Below, piece by piece: positions 33,890 through 42,815 of a DNA stretch of 64,000 nt. The notes under the pieces are model-generated. The model made no database searches. It was not told the DNA's origin and worked only from the letters and a program-made list of their open reading frames with translations. The DNA is from VXRN01 sp963664365 (lineage in GTDB: Bacteria; Chloroflexota; Dehalococcoidia; Lucifugimonadales; UBA1123), in assembly GCA_963664365.1 (NCBI GenBank), contig OY761144.1, positions 2,294,001-2,358,000 on the forward strand, read 5' to 3'. The translations under genes were made by a program, and so were the position numbers. Positions within the stretch are counted from its first letter, which is position 1. Each line of letters begins with the position of its first letter.

Positions 33890-35047
33890 ATGTTTTCTCT
33901 CGCCAACATATTGCATTCCCCTTCTAGGCACTTAGTCAAATCTACGGCTAAAGCAACAATCCCTTGGTATATAGGCAGATCCATGTTATCTGCAAGATAT
34001 GGATGGCCCAAGCCTCTTATAACGTACATAGGCGATAGTAATTGGGTGCTTTCAATTATTGGAAACTACATTCGTGATCATTTGGAATCTTACTATAGCT
34101 TTGGAATGCCATATTTTTGGCAGAGCGTCAGAGGTTCTATCATCCACTTTGGATCTCCACCAGCATACATGAATCAGCATTTGTACCGTCAAGTTCACCC
34201 ATCCAACAAGCAAATCTTGACATGGACACATGGTCAACGGTCGAACCTTGACCCGCAGTTCACCGAGAGGCTGGACGCAATAGGCGAAGCCTCTCTTATT
34301 ACGGACAAGATCATAGTTACTTCCAGAATTGCGGAAGACACCCTGATTACTGAGGGAGTTGATCGGTCTAAACTCACATATATACCCTTTGGTATTGACA
34401 CTCATCTATTTGCCCCACCCAGTACTGAACAGCGCTCTTATATAAGAAAGCAATTGGATATTCCCGACACTGCTTACTGCATTGGCTCTTTCCAGAAGGA
34501 CGGAGACGGATGGGGCGAGGGCATGTCACCCAAGTGGGTCAAAGGCCCGGATGTATTCTTGAGCGTAATTCAACAGCTAAGCCACAGCTATGAGATATGC
34601 GTACTCCTGACAGGCCCAGCCAGGGGTTACGTAAAATCAGGACTCGATGAAATGGGTGTCTCATATCGCCACGTCTGGCTTAAGGACTACACCGACATAG
34701 CCAAACACTATTGGGCATTGGACTTGTACATCATAGCCTCCAGAGACGAAGGCGGTCCTATGGCCGTCCTAGAATCTATGGCTAGCGGTGTGCCGCTTGT
34801 ATCAACAAGGGTCGGAATGGGTGTCGATCTTATTGATGACGGCGCTAACGGTTTTCTGAATCAAGTCGAAGATGTAGATGGTTTGGGGACAAGCGTATCT
34901 AGAATCCTAGATCAACCCAAGCTCAAACAGAGTTTGTCTGCCAATGCTGTAATGACCGCGCAAAACTACGATTGGAGAATCATATCCAAAAGATATGATG
35001 ACGAAGTTTATCGGCCGTTGCTGGTAAACTATGAGTTGATTAGATAG
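33890..35047 (+). CDS. GT4-family glycosyltransferase
   Basis: 385 aa. GT-B fold with donor site DEGGPMAVLESMASGVPLVSTRVGMGVDLI (EX7E, Glu near residue 285) and VDRSKLTYIPFGIDTHLF (the YIPNGID-like motif). The acceptor domain is long and unusual at its N-terminus (WYIGRSMLSARYGWP). It transfers a sugar within the polysaccharide pathway; the sugar and linkage cannot be read. Belongs to the AT-rich block. Confidence 0.85.
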   Translation: MFSLANILHSPSRHLVKSTAKATIPWYIGRSMLSARYGWPKPLITYIGDSNWVLSIIGNYIRDHLESYYSFGMPYFWQSVRGSIIHFGSPPAYMNQHLYRQVHPSNKQILTWTHGQRSNLDPQFTERLDAIGEASLITDKIIVTSRIAEDTLITEGVDRSKLTYIPFGIDTHLFAPPSTEQRSYIRKQLDIPDTAYCIGSFQKDGDGWGEGMSPKWVKGPDVFLSVIQQLSHSYEICVLLTGPARGYVKSGLDEMGVSYRHVWLKDYTDIAKHYWALDLYIIASRDEGGPMAVLESMASGVPLVSTRVGMGVDLIDDGANGFLNQVEDVDGLGTSVSRILDQPKLKQSLSANAVMTAQNYDWRIISKRYDDEVYRPLLVNYELIR

Positions 35048-35134
35048 TAACGTGATGGACCATGTCTCGGCGAATTCAATGCGAACTTGCCTTAATGGTT
35101 TCGTTTGCTTTAGGAAACTATAGGGGGAGATCTA

Positions 35135-36913
35135 ATGAAACCTGTTGCCTTCTCTCGCCTACACCGCGACCGTTTCACCCTGCTTCTGGCGGCGCTGGGT
35201 ATTCTCGGTGCGATAATCATCCTTCTGCGTGTCCATCATGGCATAGGCGTTAGCGGCGACGCCAAGTATTACATCGAGCTCGCCAGGGCATTCGCGGAGG
35301 GTGGACGAGGGCTGGATTGGCTGTTGGGGCAAGCGCCGCATCTGGTATGGAACGACTATTCGCGCTGGGCAGGCCCATCATACCTTTCGCTGAAGCTATC
35401 CGCGATCTGGCCGCCGCTCTACCCCATGATGCTGGCCGCCAGCGGCGGTTTCGTATTTGATGCGCGAGACGTTGCCGGGCCGTTCAACGCAGTGGCGTTC
35501 GGGCTGACCGTGTTTGTCGCGGGTCAGTGGATGCGGCTTCACGTCAGTTCCAAGCCCCTCGTCGCGCTCGGATGCGCCGCAATCGTCTTTTCGGTTACGG
35601 TGTCCTACTGGGCGTCTTGGGCATTCAGTGAAACCGCCTTCATACTGCTTGCCACACTCGCACTCTACTTCATAGAAAGATTTTTCATCTCGGGAAATCG
35701 CTCGTTCCTGATCTGGGCAGCCATATTCACCGCTCTGGCCTGCATGACCCGCTATCCCGGAGTTGTTCTGGTTCTCATCATAGTTCCGCTAATATACCTG
35801 CGGAGCGAGGCAGACTTGACCGAACGGTTGAAGCGCATTGGATTGTACGTCGCGATCGGCGTTACGCCTCTCGCCTTGTATCTTCTGCGAAACTACCTCG
35901 TCTTGGGAGCGCTTACCAGCCATTCAGAGAACCTCAAGTATGGAGGCCCTGTGAAACAGTTCGGGCGCGGACTGAGTTCCATCGAGGCGTGGAACCCTCT
36001 AATAGTCGATATACGCGCTATCCTGCTGCCTGTGGACTTTTACACTGGACGGATCATCGGCGCCGGGTTTGCTGGTGTCGTTCTGATTGCGTTCGCCACG
36101 ATCACCCTATGGGGACTTGTGAGGTGGATAAATGAAGGCGTACCGGATACGAAATCGAAACTCTCCTGCTTGACCGTAGCGGGATCATTCGCCTTTGGCC
36201 ATCTTGCCTTCATGATTGCGATCTTCTTGCTATCGACTTATTTCCATATAGACTCCCGCCAGATCATCCCCGCATACGTTCCGCTGGTTGTGGCAATCAC
36301 CATCGCCGTTGACACGATCTGGAACAATCGCGGTAAGCCGTTCGTTCTTGGGCCGTTGACCAATCTCCCTGTGGTTCGGTCGTTGAATCCAGCGCGTACC
36401 CTGCCCGCAGCGGTAGTTGTCGCATTCGCTCTCTGCGTGATCTATGCCGGGTTCGTCAGCATCCGAGATACTCACAAGGCTGTCTTCGAACCTGAAGTCG
36501 GTTGGAACGCCTACGTGTACAACGGCGACCGCATAGACATTCAGACAACCTCCCTGACTGAGTATCTTAAGAGCTTGGTCGGCGACGCCCAGCCCGTCGT
36601 CCGCGACCACTTCGACCTCTACTTAGCCGACGGCTCTCTCATCTACTTCAAAGACGGTTGCGACGAGGAGGACATGGAGGAAGGAGTCCGGCTCCGCGTA
36701 GAACCGGCCAGCAAGCTGGTCCTAAGCGGCATCCGCAAGAACTTCGGAATCGACATACTCGACTTCTACCCCGTGAGGCAGGGCGCAATTCTGGACGGCA
36801 AGTGTTTGATGCTGGCTCCCTTGCCCAAGTATCGCATCGCGAATATAAGCACCGGACAGTATCACAACGACGCCGTTGAACTATGGGCAGCTAGCTTCGT
36901 TATAAACCCCTAA
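35135..36913 (+). CDS. multi-pass GT39/ArnT-like glycosyltransferase (GT-C fold)
   Basis: 592 aa. It has roughly ten membrane segments and an extracytoplasmic C-terminal domain. The first loop carries GVSGDAKYYIELARAFAEG, i.e. the acidic D-A-x-x-Y motif of GT-C enzymes that use a polyprenyl-phosphate sugar, and LWPPLYPMMLA (IWPPLYP) marks the ArnT/PMT family. FSETAFILLATLALYFIER and ACMTRYPGVVLVL follow. It would act on the outer face of the membrane. Composition returns to GC-rich. Confidence 0.8.
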   Translation: MKPVAFSRLHRDRFTLLLAALGILGAIIILLRVHHGIGVSGDAKYYIELARAFAEGGRGLDWLLGQAPHLVWNDYSRWAGPSYLSLKLSAIWPPLYPMMLAASGGFVFDARDVAGPFNAVAFGLTVFVAGQWMRLHVSSKPLVALGCAAIVFSVTVSYWASWAFSETAFILLATLALYFIERFFISGNRSFLIWAAIFTALACMTRYPGVVLVLIIVPLIYLRSEADLTERLKRIGLYVAIGVTPLALYLLRNYLVLGALTSHSENLKYGGPVKQFGRGLSSIEAWNPLIVDIRAILLPVDFYTGRIIGAGFAGVVLIAFATITLWGLVRWINEGVPDTKSKLSCLTVAGSFAFGHLAFMIAIFLLSTYFHIDSRQIIPAYVPLVVAITIAVDTIWNNRGKPFVLGPLTNLPVVRSLNPARTLPAAVVVAFALCVIYAGFVSIRDTHKAVFEPEVGWNAYVYNGDRIDIQTTSLTEYLKSLVGDAQPVVRDHFDLYLADGSLIYFKDGCDEEDMEEGVRLRVEPASKLVLSGIRKNFGIDILDFYPVRQGAILDGKCLMLAPLPKYRIANISTGQYHNDAVELWAASFVINP

Positions 36914-36967
36914 AGCAAACGGAACACAATGCTCTATTGGAGCTTTCGGAATAGCGATGGGAACACA

Positions 36968-37507
36968 ATGATCAGAAAAATACCCGCTCCCGTTAAGGAC
37001 AAGCTCAAAACGCTCGCCAGAACCTCCCTGGGGTTGGACATCCGGTTTGCGCCCAGTCGAAAGTTCGACATCCAGCTATACGAAGGAAATACCAAGTACA
37101 CCCGGCGGCTGTTCCACTTTGAGTGCCTGCTCCAACAGGTGGAGCATGTCGAAGGTCGGATCGTAGAGTGCGGCGTAGGCCCCGGCCGCTCCATCTTCGC
37201 CTTCTCCGTCATATCCCAACACGTCACCCGCCCGCGCCAGATTTGGGGCTTCGACACCTTCGAGGGGATGCCTCCGCCGACCGAGGAAGACGGCAAGGAG
37301 AACCGGCGCAAGGCCGGAATCTGGAACTATCCTCGCCAGCATGTCGCCCCCGGAGGCATAGTCGCATTCGACGAATACAACAGCCCCGCGTGGCCCGGCG
37401 CGACCCAAGCGATTGACGAGTTCTTTGCCGACCGCCCGGAGCAAATCGTCAAGTCCTCAGTCGTCGACCTCTACTACGTCGTCAAACAACCCAATCCCGA
37501 CCAATGA
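36968..37507 (+). CDS. TylF/MycF-like O-methyltransferase with an internal deletion
   Basis: 179 aa, against about 220-260 for the family. The N-terminal half has HVEGRIVECGVGPGRSIFAFSVIS and WGFDTFEGMPPPTEED, the TylF SAM site. The next part jumps from GIWN straight to the C-terminal APGGIVAFDEYNSPAWPGATQAIDEFF, so the central strand with the catalytic/metal Asp region (usually HLDCDLY) is missing. It is probably inactive. ATG at 36968 is preferred; the 11-base GGAACACAATG occurs at both 36921 and 36960, offering two starts. Confidence 0.7.
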   Translation: MIRKIPAPVKDKLKTLARTSLGLDIRFAPSRKFDIQLYEGNTKYTRRLFHFECLLQQVEHVEGRIVECGVGPGRSIFAFSVISQHVTRPRQIWGFDTFEGMPPPTEEDGKENRRKAGIWNYPRQHVAPGGIVAFDEYNSPAWPGATQAIDEFFADRPEQIVKSSVVDLYYVVKQPNPDQ

Positions 37508-38448
37508 CCGCCACCACCCCGCACAACGCCAGAGTAACCCCGCTCGAATACAAGCTGTCTGACCTGGACGCCCCCGCCCCGCCCTCCGGCTGGTACGACC
37601 GAGCCGCTTGGGTCCTGCGCGGCGGCGACGGCGGCGAACACGGCATACTCCTATACAAGCTCGTCCGCCGTCTCAGCCCCGACCGCTCACACGCACTGCT
37701 CGACGTTGGAACCGCCAGAGGCTTCTCCGCAATAGCCATGTCCCGCGCGCTGCTGGACGCCAACCTGACCGGCAGCGTCCACACCATAGACATCATAGAC
37801 CACTCCCAACCCGTCAACTGGCATTCCGACACAGAGGGCAAACAGCATCCCGACGAACCGCTCGCCAACGAAATCATCAGCCGCTCCGAAATCTGGAGCC
37901 GATGGTTCCCCGACGAAGCCGAACCGGTCTCCCCCATAACCGCCACTTCCCACCAGGTCCTCCGAGACTGGAACGACGGCCCCATCTCCCTTGCCTTCCT
38001 GGATGGCAGCCACACCTACGAAGCGGTCATCGAAGAACTCCGCCTGCTCGATCCGCTTCTCTCCGAAGACGGGCTGATCGTCCTCGACGACTACCACACC
38101 GGCGAAAGCGCGGCGCGAATCAACTCGCGCGCGGTCAATCTCGCCGGGTGGATGACCGGACGCGCCCTCGGCAAAATCTGGCCCGCCGCCAATCTGCTCG
38201 CCCCCAGGCTCGGCGCCCAGAACGAATACATAATCGTCAAGCGCAGATACTCCGGCATCGCAAGAGCCGTAGCCGACTTCCTCCAAGAACGACAACCGAG
38301 CTGGAACCTCGAAATCGTCCCAATGCCCTCACGCGGAGAGTACCAAGGCAACGACTACTCCCTAGCCATCCTAACAAGAGTCTCGTCACAACCCAATCTC
38401 CAGTATGATAAACTCTACCTTCGGATTGCTAACACCTTGGAGGGATAG
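37504..38448 (+). CDS. class I SAM-dependent methyltransferase (Methyltransf_24 type)
   Basis: 314 aa. SAM motif ALLDVGTARGFSAIAMSRAL, VHTIDIIDH, and the later ISLAFLDGSHTYEAVIEELRLLDPLLSEDGLIVLDDYH (FLDGsHxY, DDY) are the hallmarks of the class that methylates sugar hydroxyls or rhamnosyl groups. Overlaps the preceding gene by 4 bases. In the polysaccharide locus, it probably decorates the polymer. Confidence 0.82.
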   Translation: MTATTPHNARVTPLEYKLSDLDAPAPPSGWYDRAAWVLRGGDGGEHGILLYKLVRRLSPDRSHALLDVGTARGFSAIAMSRALLDANLTGSVHTIDIIDHSQPVNWHSDTEGKQHPDEPLANEIISRSEIWSRWFPDEAEPVSPITATSHQVLRDWNDGPISLAFLDGSHTYEAVIEELRLLDPLLSEDGLIVLDDYHTGESAARINSRAVNLAGWMTGRALGKIWPAANLLAPRLGAQNEYIIVKRRYSGIARAVADFLQERQPSWNLEIVPMPSRGEYQGNDYSLAILTRVSSQPNLQYDKLYLRIANTLEG

Positions 38449-38454
38449 GTCGGC

Positions 38455-38685
38455 ATGCAGAAGAAGCTCACCATATCAATTGACGAGGATGTGTACCTCG
38501 GCCTCTGCAGAGTTGCGGGCAGACGCAAGATCACCGAATTCGTGGAGTCCCTGATCCGTCCATACGCAATACGTGACGACATTGCCGAGGGCTATCGGCA
38601 GATGGCGGCAGACACCGAACGGGAATCAGAGGCGATGGAATGGATAGAGGGGACTTCCACGGACTTTAGCGATGAAGCGCGGTGA
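38455..38685 (+). CDS. MazE/RHH-type antitoxin
   Basis: 76 aa. Starts MQKKLTISIDEDVYLGLCRVAGRRKITEFVESLI, the ribbon-helix-helix fold of antitoxins, and ends in a helical acidic tail (YRQMAADTERESEAMEWIEG) that would thread into the toxin. It overlaps the MazF gene by 14 bases. The pair sits inside the polysaccharide locus. RHH antitoxins usually repress their own operon. Confidence 0.85.
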   Translation: MQKKLTISIDEDVYLGLCRVAGRRKITEFVESLIRPYAIRDDIAEGYRQMAADTERESEAMEWIEGTSTDFSDEAR

Positions 38686-38995
38686 AGTCTGGTGGGTTTC
38701 ATTCGGTCGATCCGTTGGCGGCGAAATCCGCAAAAGTAGGCCCGCTGTGGTCCTTACCAACGACATTGCCATAGTTCACCTAAATAGAGTTCAGGTGGCG
38801 CCGCTTACTACCAATGTCAACAGGGTGTATCCCGGCGAAACCATCGTTGAGATAGATGGCCGACCCCACAAGGCTATGGCGGATCAACTGACCACCGTGA
38901 GCAAGGCACGGATCTCTAATATCTTTGGGGAGTTGTCTGCCGACGACATTGAAAAGGTTGAGGAGGCCGTCAGGCTTCAGTTGGGCCTGCGCTAG
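38672..38995 (+). CDS. MazF/PemK-family mRNA interferase toxin
   Basis: 107 aa. It begins MKRGEVWWVSFGRSVGGEIRKSRPAVVLTND, the MazF N-terminus with the basic RPAVV strand, then VQVAPLTTNV (the PxT element) and AMADQLTTVSKARI (DQLxTVdkxR). MazF toxins cleave mRNA at short sequences. Encoded downstream of and overlapping its antitoxin. Confidence 0.92.
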   Translation: MKRGEVWWVSFGRSVGGEIRKSRPAVVLTNDIAIVHLNRVQVAPLTTNVNRVYPGETIVEIDGRPHKAMADQLTTVSKARISNIFGELSADDIEKVEEAVRLQLGLR

Positions 38996-39016
38996 AAGGC
39001 CGGAAGGATTGAGCAC

Positions 39017-39115
39017 ATGGGAGCATTCACCGTCACCGTCGGAATAGGCAACCCCGGCGGCGGAGACCTCGTCCCCGTGGAGGCAATGGTGGACACCGGC
39101 GCCGCCCACTCTTGA
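39017..39115 (+). pseudogene. truncated retropepsin-like protease start
   Basis: 32 residues: MGAFTVTVGIGNPGGGDLVP then VEAMVDTGAAHS and a stop. The DTG motif of a clan AA aspartic protease is present but the frame ends just after it, at the very point where the next gene (a glycosyltransferase) begins with a TGATG overlap. It is a remnant left where polysaccharide genes were joined. Confidence 0.65.
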
Positions 39116-40182
39116 TGCACTTCCTCTTCACCGCCCCCAGATTCCACACCAACCAGCGCTTCGCCGTAAAAGCCCTGCTGGACGCCGGACACCGCGTTTC
39201 ATTCCTAGCGCTCAGAAGACAGCACAGCGAGACCTACGACGCCCTCGACCCCATCGTTCTCGGACTTCGCGGCGGCAGATGGGATTTGCCCCCCCTGACC
39301 GACTTCCGGAAGCGGATGCGAAGTCTCAAGCCCGACGCCGTAATCGTCCGAGACCCCACAACAGCCTACGGCCTGCTCTCCACAGTCGCCGGCAAGATGG
39401 TCGGCGCCAACGTCATCTTCTACAACCAATCTCCCATGCACCGCAGGCTCAGCCGCTGGAAGAAACTCGCCAACGCGCTCGCCGTCCGAGCCGCCAGCGC
39501 CAAGTGGATAACCCCAGTCCTCGGCTCCCCCGACCTCCATCCCCCCGCCTCCTCCGCCCTCAGCTACGTCCCATTCGTCATGGAGCCTCAGACCTCCCCC
39601 GACCAAAAGTGGTGGTTCAGCGACGGCGCGGTCAACATACTCGCCATCGGCAAGTTCTACCCACGCAAGAACCACCCGATGTTCCTCCGGGCCATAGCCA
39701 ACCTCTCCAAACGCTATCCCATCCGAGCAACCATAATCGGCGAGTGTACCAACGATGACAACCGCCGCGAATTCGCCCGCGCCGAAGAACTTCACGCATC
39801 GCTTGGACTTCAAGACATCGTTCACATCAAGACCAACATCCCATACTCCGAAGTCCAACGCGAATACGACGCGCACGACCTCTTCGTCCTGCCCAGCCGA
39901 GACGAGCCCGCCGCCGTCTCCCACCTCGAAGCCATGGCCCACTCCCTACCCGTGATATGCAGCGACTCCAACGGCACGCAATGCTACGTCAGACAGGGAG
40001 AAAACGGCCACGTCTTCAAAACCGACGACATTGACGACCTGATAGATTGCATAGAGCGCATCATCAGCGACCGGAGCAAGATGGCGGATATGGGAGCGAG
40101 AAGCTACGATCTGGTAGTCTCTGAGCACTCCCCCGCAAGATACGTCGAAACGCTCCTTGCCATCGCCGAACGACGGGTGTAG
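39115..40182 (+). CDS. GT4-family glycosyltransferase
   Basis: 355 aa. A GT-B enzyme with a short acceptor domain beginning MHFLFTAPRFHTNQRFAVKAL, then LAIGKFYPRKNHPMFLRAIANL and HDLFVLPSRDEPAAVSHLEAMAHSLPVICSDSNGTQCYV (EX7E site). ATG at 39115 gives a natural start; TTG at 39112 is the alternative. Role in building the surface polysaccharide. Confidence 0.85.
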   Translation: MHFLFTAPRFHTNQRFAVKALLDAGHRVSFLALRRQHSETYDALDPIVLGLRGGRWDLPPLTDFRKRMRSLKPDAVIVRDPTTAYGLLSTVAGKMVGANVIFYNQSPMHRRLSRWKKLANALAVRAASAKWITPVLGSPDLHPPASSALSYVPFVMEPQTSPDQKWWFSDGAVNILAIGKFYPRKNHPMFLRAIANLSKRYPIRATIIGECTNDDNRREFARAEELHASLGLQDIVHIKTNIPYSEVQREYDAHDLFVLPSRDEPAAVSHLEAMAHSLPVICSDSNGTQCYVRQGENGHVFKTDDIDDLIDCIERIISDRSKMADMGARSYDLVVSEHSPARYVETLLAIAERRV

Positions 40183-40193
40183 TGTGAAAACCC

Positions 40194-41321
40194 GTGCCCG
40201 ATACACCGGAAACCACTCGACCGCGCAGAGTCGCGCTCTACCTGCCATCACTCCACGGCGGCGGAGCCGAACGCGCCATGCTCACAATTGCCGCCGGCAT
40301 GGCGAAACGAGCCGTACCCGTGGATCTCATACTGGTCAAGGCTGAGGGAGAGTACCTCGACCAGGTTCCCCCCGACGTGCGCGTCATAGACCTGAACTCT
40401 CGCAGAACCGCAACATCCCTTCCGAAACTCATACGCTACCTCAGACGCGAGCGCCCCGTTGCCCTCCTTTCGACTCTCGACGAAACCAACGCAGCCGCGC
40501 TGGTCGCCAAGTTCGCCTTCCGTGGCAGATTGCGGCTGGTGGTGCGCCAATCTACCACGCTGTCCGAGGCGGCCAGAATCGAAGGTTTCAAAGTGCGGTT
40601 GGTATCCCGCGCCTTCAAGATGCTGGTTCGAGCCACCGACCGCGTCGTAGCCGTCTCTCAAGGTGTTGCCGACGACCTGCGCGCGCAGATTCCCGCCGCT
40701 TCCCACAAGATAACCGTCATCCACAATCCCGTAGTCACGCCCGACCTCACCGACAAAGCCGCGCTGTCCGTGTCCCACCCCTGGTTCAACGATGCTGCCG
40801 TCCCCGTGATACTATCCGCGGGCCGTCTGGGACTCGAGAAGGACTACGCCACACTATTGAGAGCATTCGCTGAGGTCACCCGCTCCCGGCCTGCGCGCCT
40901 TGTAATTCTGGGAGAAGGCGCTGAGAGACAAAACCTGCTAGATTTGGCGGAGAGTCTGGGCATCTCTCGATGCTTCGACCTTCCCGGCTTTGACGTCAAC
41001 CCGTTCGCGTACATGGCAAAAGCTAACGTGTTCGTTCTCTCCTCCAAATACGAAGGATTCCCCAACGTACTCGCTCAGGCCATGGCCTGCGGCGCGCCCG
41101 TCGTCAGCGCAGACTGCCGCAGCGGGCCCAGAGAGATTCTTCAAGACGGCAAATACGGTCTCCTCGTCCCCGTCGGCGACTGGCGGCAAATGGCAAAAGC
41201 CATACTAGACACCCTCGACAACCCCATCCCAGCAGACCGTCTAATTTCTCGCGCTTCCATCTACTCAGCCGACGCCGCCGTGGACCGCTACTTGGAAGTC
41301 CTGCTCGGAAGTGAAATTTGA
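40194..41321 (+). CDS. GT4-family glycosyltransferase
   Basis: 375 aa, GTG start. The N-terminal GGGAERAMLTIAAGM loop (residues 23-37) and C-terminal LSSKYEGFPNVLAQAMACGAPVVSADCRSGPREIL are standard GT4 signatures, with ILSAGRLGLEKDYATLLRAF before the donor site. Strongly like polysaccharide GT4 enzymes using UDP-sugars. Its stop overlaps the O-antigen ligase start. Confidence 0.88.
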   Translation: MPDTPETTRPRRVALYLPSLHGGGAERAMLTIAAGMAKRAVPVDLILVKAEGEYLDQVPPDVRVIDLNSRRTATSLPKLIRYLRRERPVALLSTLDETNAAALVAKFAFRGRLRLVVRQSTTLSEAARIEGFKVRLVSRAFKMLVRATDRVVAVSQGVADDLRAQIPAASHKITVIHNPVVTPDLTDKAALSVSHPWFNDAAVPVILSAGRLGLEKDYATLLRAFAEVTRSRPARLVILGEGAERQNLLDLAESLGISRCFDLPGFDVNPFAYMAKANVFVLSSKYEGFPNVLAQAMACGAPVVSADCRSGPREILQDGKYGLLVPVGDWRQMAKAILDTLDNPIPADRLISRASIYSADAAVDRYLEVLLGSEI

Positions 41322-42814
41322 CCCGCGCCCCAAGCATCCGCGCCCTCCCGGCGATCGTAACCGGGCTGCTCGCCCTGACCGTCGCCGCCCACGTCTGGGC
41401 CGCATCTACGCCCCTACCGTTCGGCGGCCCCAACGTCTGGGCAGCCGCCCTCACCGTAGCCGCCGCCGGCATCTACGTCATTGCCATGAAAATAACAGCC
41501 AGACCCACCAAACCGTCATTCAGGCGAAGGCCGGAATCCAGAGGGGTTTGGGCGCTGGTCGTCACCATTTTCATTCGCTTGTATGACCATGCGAAGGCCA
41601 TAGTCATCCCAAGGCGACATTTCACCCTTGACAGGCTGACCCGCCTCGCGCTGGCAGTCTCATCCTGTCTTCTACTGTGGGCCGCCGTCTCGGTCTGGAT
41701 AAACGACCAGTATCCGTCCCACCTGACGCGATTGGGCCAGACCGCAATGGGAATCGCCATGCTCTGGGTCGTCAGCGCAACGATAGTCACTCTGCCAAGA
41801 ATCCGGAGCGTAACCGCCGCGATAGCCGCCTCTACATTCGTCTCCGCCCTCGTCGGCATCGGCATCCTTCTCTGGGGAGAGCCTTTCACGTCCCTACGGC
41901 TCTGGATCATGCAGGTCCCGGAAAGTGCAGTCCAAGCAGCCCAAAATATCAGAACGGCGGGCCTGTCCGTCGCGACCGTGACGTTCTCCTACCAACTCGC
42001 CGCCGCCATCCCCCTTGCCGTCGGCCTGCTGCTGGTCTTCCCATTCCGCCGCCCAGCCGAGCGCGGCAATACTTCGAGGGACGAATGGATCTGGCGCGGA
42101 GCCGTCGTAGCGCTTCTCACTATCCTGACCTCCGCGCTCATCCTGAACGCCTCCCGCTCCGCGATCTTGGGCGTCTTCTTCGGAGCGCTGGCCGCCCTAT
42201 CGCCGCTGCTGCTGAAACGTCCCGGACTTCCCAGAACCCCAAACCTGCTGTCGCTCGCCATAGTCGCCGTCGCCACGTTCGCCCTCGTAAACCTGATCGA
42301 AGAAGGGGGAGTCAGCGGACGCATCGTCAGCGTCCAAGATACCTCCGTCAGGGCGAGGCTGCCGATGGCGATAACCGCCCTCAAATACGCCGTAGAATAC
42401 CCGCTCGGCACAGTTGCATACCACCCGCAGCCCAGGCACCTGCCCTCCGGCCTCGATCCCGTCGTTCAGAAGGAGGTTCTCCGCCACACGCCCCACAACC
42501 AATTCTTGGTCGTGCTCGTTTACTACGGATGGCCCGGACTCGCGCTCCTCATAGCCTTCTACGGGGTCATAGCGAGCTCCCTTCTGTCCTCGGCGCGTCT
42601 CGCCCTGAAGCTGGGAACCGCCGAGTCCGTCGTTCTCGTCGCGGCCATAGCCGGCTGCATCGCCGCATACGGCTGCAACAGTCTGTTCCACAACGCGGGC
42701 CCGTTCGTCTCAGACTGGTATCATTGGATAGCGATCGGGCTAGTCTTCAGCATCCACGCCGCGCTGAAGGGGGTAGCGCGAAACCCCGACCCGAATCCGT
42801 CGAAGGGAACATAG
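41318..42814 (+). CDS. O-antigen ligase/polymerase (WaaL/Wzy-like) with an inserted repeat-derived peptide
   Basis: 498 aa, about ten membrane segments. The Wzy_C-like signature is in the big outer loop: YPLGTVAYHPQPRHLP, then VLRHTPHNQFLVVLVYYGWPGLALLIAFY (the HNxxLxxxxxxG motif). Residues about 65-102 (41510-41623) are a foreign, in-frame stretch with KPSFRRRPESRG, derived from a common dispersed repeat; it lies in a cytoplasmic or loop region between helices 2 and 3. Overlaps the preceding glycosyltransferase by 4 bases. It joins or polymerises the polysaccharide outside the membrane. Confidence 0.82.
   Translation: MTRAPSIRALPAIVTGLLALTVAAHVWAASTPLPFGGPNVWAAALTVAAAGIYVIAMKITARPTKPSFRRRPESRGVWALVVTIFIRLYDHAKAIVIPRRHFTLDRLTRLALAVSSCLLLWAAVSVWINDQYPSHLTRLGQTAMGIAMLWVVSATIVTLPRIRSVTAAIAASTFVSALVGIGILLWGEPFTSLRLWIMQVPESAVQAAQNIRTAGLSVATVTFSYQLAAAIPLAVGLLLVFPFRRPAERGNTSRDEWIWRGAVVALLTILTSALILNASRSAILGVFFGALAALSPLLLKRPGLPRTPNLLSLAIVAVATFALVNLIEEGGVSGRIVSVQDTSVRARLPMAITALKYAVEYPLGTVAYHPQPRHLPSGLDPVVQKEVLRHTPHNQFLVVLVYYGWPGLALLIAFYGVIASSLLSSARLALKLGTAESVVLVAAIAGCIAAYGCNSLFHNAGPFVSDWYHWIAIGLVFSIHAALKGVARNPDPNPSKGT
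41510..41623 (+). repeat. dispersed repeat inserted in frame in the O-antigen ligase gene
   Basis: The left part CATTCAGGCGAAGGCCGGAA-TCCAGAG is the ubiquitous 'SFRRRPESR' repeat seen in many genomes, and the right part AGTCATCCCAAGGCGAC resembles its other end. It interrupts the O-antigen ligase without breaking its frame. Confidence 0.65.
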
Positions 42815-42815
42815 C

